From positions 3,934,543 through 3,998,542 of the forward strand of contig NZ_LFJC01000003.1 in assembly GCF_002776695.1 (NCBI RefSeq): a stretch of DNA of 64,000 bases. Direction: 5' to 3'. The translations under genes and the position numbers were made by a program. Shown piece by piece: positions 62,234-64,000 of the stretch. The first letter of the stretch is position 1; every line of letters starts with the position of its first letter. The notes beneath the pieces are model-generated. The model was given only the letters and a program-made list of their open reading frames with translations. It had not been told where the DNA came from and searched no databases. The stretch is from Bradyrhizobium nitroreducens (lineage in GTDB: Bacteria > Pseudomonadota > Alphaproteobacteria > Rhizobiales > Xanthobacteraceae).

Positions 62234-63624
62234 ATGGGACCGCGGGTCAGCACGAGCATATTGGCCGATCGCCTCACCGGCATGATCGGCCCGCGCGCGA
62301 GCGTTGCGCGCGGCGTGCTCGATCAGCATGGGCAGAGCGAGTCGCATTATCGGAGCCTGCCGCCCGACATCGTCGTCTTCCCCGAGACGACGCAGGAGGT
62401 CGCGGAAATCGTCAAGCTCTGCGCCAGTGCGAGCATGCCGGTCGTGCCGTACGGCGCGGGGACCTCGCTCGAAGGCAACGCCGCCGCGGTCGCCGGCGGC
62501 GTCTGCTTCGACTTCGCGCGCATGAACAAGGTGCTGGCGGTGCACGACAGCGACATGGATGTCGTCGTGCAACCCGGCATCACGCGCAAGCAGCTCAATG
62601 CCGAGCTGCGCAATACCGGCCTGTTCTTCCCGATCGATCCCGGCGCCGACGCCTCGATCGGCGGTATGACGTCGACGCGCGCCTCCGGCACCATGGCCGT
62701 GCGCTACGGAACCATGAAGGACAATGTCATGGCGCTGGAGGTGGTGCTGGCCGACGGCCGCGTGATCCGCACCGCCAAACGCGCACGAAAGTCCGCCGCC
62801 GGCTATGACCTGACACGCATGTTCGTCGGCGCCGAAGGCACGCTCGGTGTCATCACCGAGATCACCTTGAAGGTGCACCCCGTGCCGCAGGCCATCTCGG
62901 CCGCGGTGTGCAGCTTCGACACCCTGCACGATGCCGTCGACACCGCGATCTCCGTGATCCAGTCTGCGATTCCCGTGGCGCGCGTCGAGCTGCTCGACGA
63001 CGTCATGATGCGCGGCATCAACGCCTACGCCAAGCTCGGCTATCGCGAGGCCCCCACCCTGTTCTTCGAATTCCATGGCTCCGAGGCCTCCGTCGCCGAG
63101 CAGGCCGAGGCCGCGCAGGCGATCGCCGCCGACCATGGCGGCCATGGCTTTGCCTGGGCGAAGGCACAGGAAGACCGCAGCCGGCTCTGGCATGCCCGCG
63201 ACAACACGCTCTATGCCGGCCTCGGCCTGCGACCCGGCGCACGCGCCGTGATCACCGATGTCTGCGTGCCGATCTCGCGGCTGGCGGAATGCCTGACCGA
63301 AACGCGGCGCGACGCGGACGAGCACGGTTTCACCGCGCCGATCGTCGGCCATGTCGGCGACGGCAATTTCCACATGCTGATCCTGATCGATCCGGCAAAG
63401 CCCGAGGAGGCCGAAGCCGCCAAGGCGCTGCAGGCCCGCATGGTCTCCCGCGCCATCGCCATGGACGGCACCTGCACCGGCGAGCACGGCATCGGGCTCG
63501 GCAAGATCGACTATCTCACCGATGAGCTCGGCGAGGCCGTGGATGTGATGCGATCGATCAAGACGGCGCTCGATCCTGATGGACTGATGAACCCCGGCAA
63601 GATCTTTGCGAGGGAAGCCAAAGC

Positions 63625-63628
<4 letters not shown>
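62234..63628 (+). CDS. FAD-linked oxidase, D-lactate dehydrogenase/GlcD-like
   Basis: A 464-residue flavoprotein with an N-terminal FAD_binding_4 (PCMH) domain and a C-terminal FAD-oxidase domain. Features are MPVVPYGAGTSLEGNAAAVAGGV, ASIGGMTSTRASGTMAVRYGTMKDNVM, TRMFVGAEGTLGVITEITLK and the C-terminal IVGHVGDGNFHMLI (metal-ligand histidines) and GTCTGEHGIGLGKI. The family oxidises D-2-hydroxyacids such as D-lactate or glycolate. Its stop overlaps the ABC ATPase start (ATGA), linking it to transport. The substrate is unknown. Confidence 0.9.

Positions 63629-64000
<372 letters not shown>

Noticed and set aside
59588..63487. A 1299-codon open frame on the minus strand
   Set aside because: It lies wholly antisense to amidohydrolase, dehydrogenase, dioxygenase and oxidase genes with clear motifs. 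Its composition (His/Arg/Asp/Gly-rich, no domain) is that of a high-GC codon shadow.

Overview
The window is chromosomal DNA of an alphaproteobacterium, almost certainly Bradyrhizobium or a close relative in the Nitrobacteraceae. This rests on the high GC content, several intergenic palindrome families of a type common in Bradyrhizobium, MucR, DUF2336, DUF1491 and DUF5330 proteins, FNR/FixK-type TTGA-N6-TCAA boxes and many solute-binding proteins. No rRNA, tRNA, CRISPR array or insertion sequence was seen.

Layout. 1-7.7 kb: a small aromatic or organic-acid catabolic region. It holds a Bug-type binding protein, a two-domain VOC dioxygenase, an MDR oxidoreductase, a GntR regulator, an FAH-family hydrolase, an AA_synth/DUF1185 protein, an MBL hydrolase and a LysR regulator. 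The two intergenic regions flanking the GntR gene carry the same operator-like element. 7.7-15.6 kb: housekeeping and cell-cycle-like genes (DUF2336, DUF1491, a PAS histidine kinase, SufE, MucR) with CtrA-like sites. 15.8-18.5 kb: a GT-C membrane glycosyltransferase and a class II aldolase. 18.8-21.6 kb: a CcdA, periplasmic thioredoxin, ArsR and YeeE set that resembles the soxV-soxS-soxR accessory genes without the Sox enzymes.

21.6-36.4 kb is the core: a complete cytochrome cd1 nitrite reductase island. On the minus strand the order is nirS-nirE-nirC-nirF-nirDL-nirG-nirH-nirJ-nirN, then a CbiX-type chelatase and a double-DUF2249 protein. Divergent from it are nirI and nirX, followed by a cytochrome c2 and a Dnr/NnrR-type regulator. 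The island encodes the enzyme and essentially the whole heme d1 pathway. FNR-type boxes lie between nirS and nirI and before the regulator gene.

36.6-42.6 kb: metal uptake. A nickel permease and a TonB receptor overlap and sit behind a perfect NikR half-site pair (GTATGA-N16-TCATAC). A second TonB receptor is of siderophore type. 42.9-51.3 kb: an orphan Bug protein, then a surface-glycan locus (BioF2-like acyltransferase, FAD monooxygenase, Wzx-like flippase, GT4 glycosyltransferase, GINT1-like beta-propeller protein). 51.4-57.5 kb: a CUT2 sugar ABC importer with xylulokinase and a LysR regulator. 57.6-64 kb: a divergent operon for hydroxyquinol ring cleavage (Dabb protein, maleylacetate reductase, amidohydrolase, beta-hydroxyacid dehydrogenase, intradiol dioxygenase, FAD-linked oxidase), translationally coupled to another CUT2-type ABC ATPase that runs off the window.
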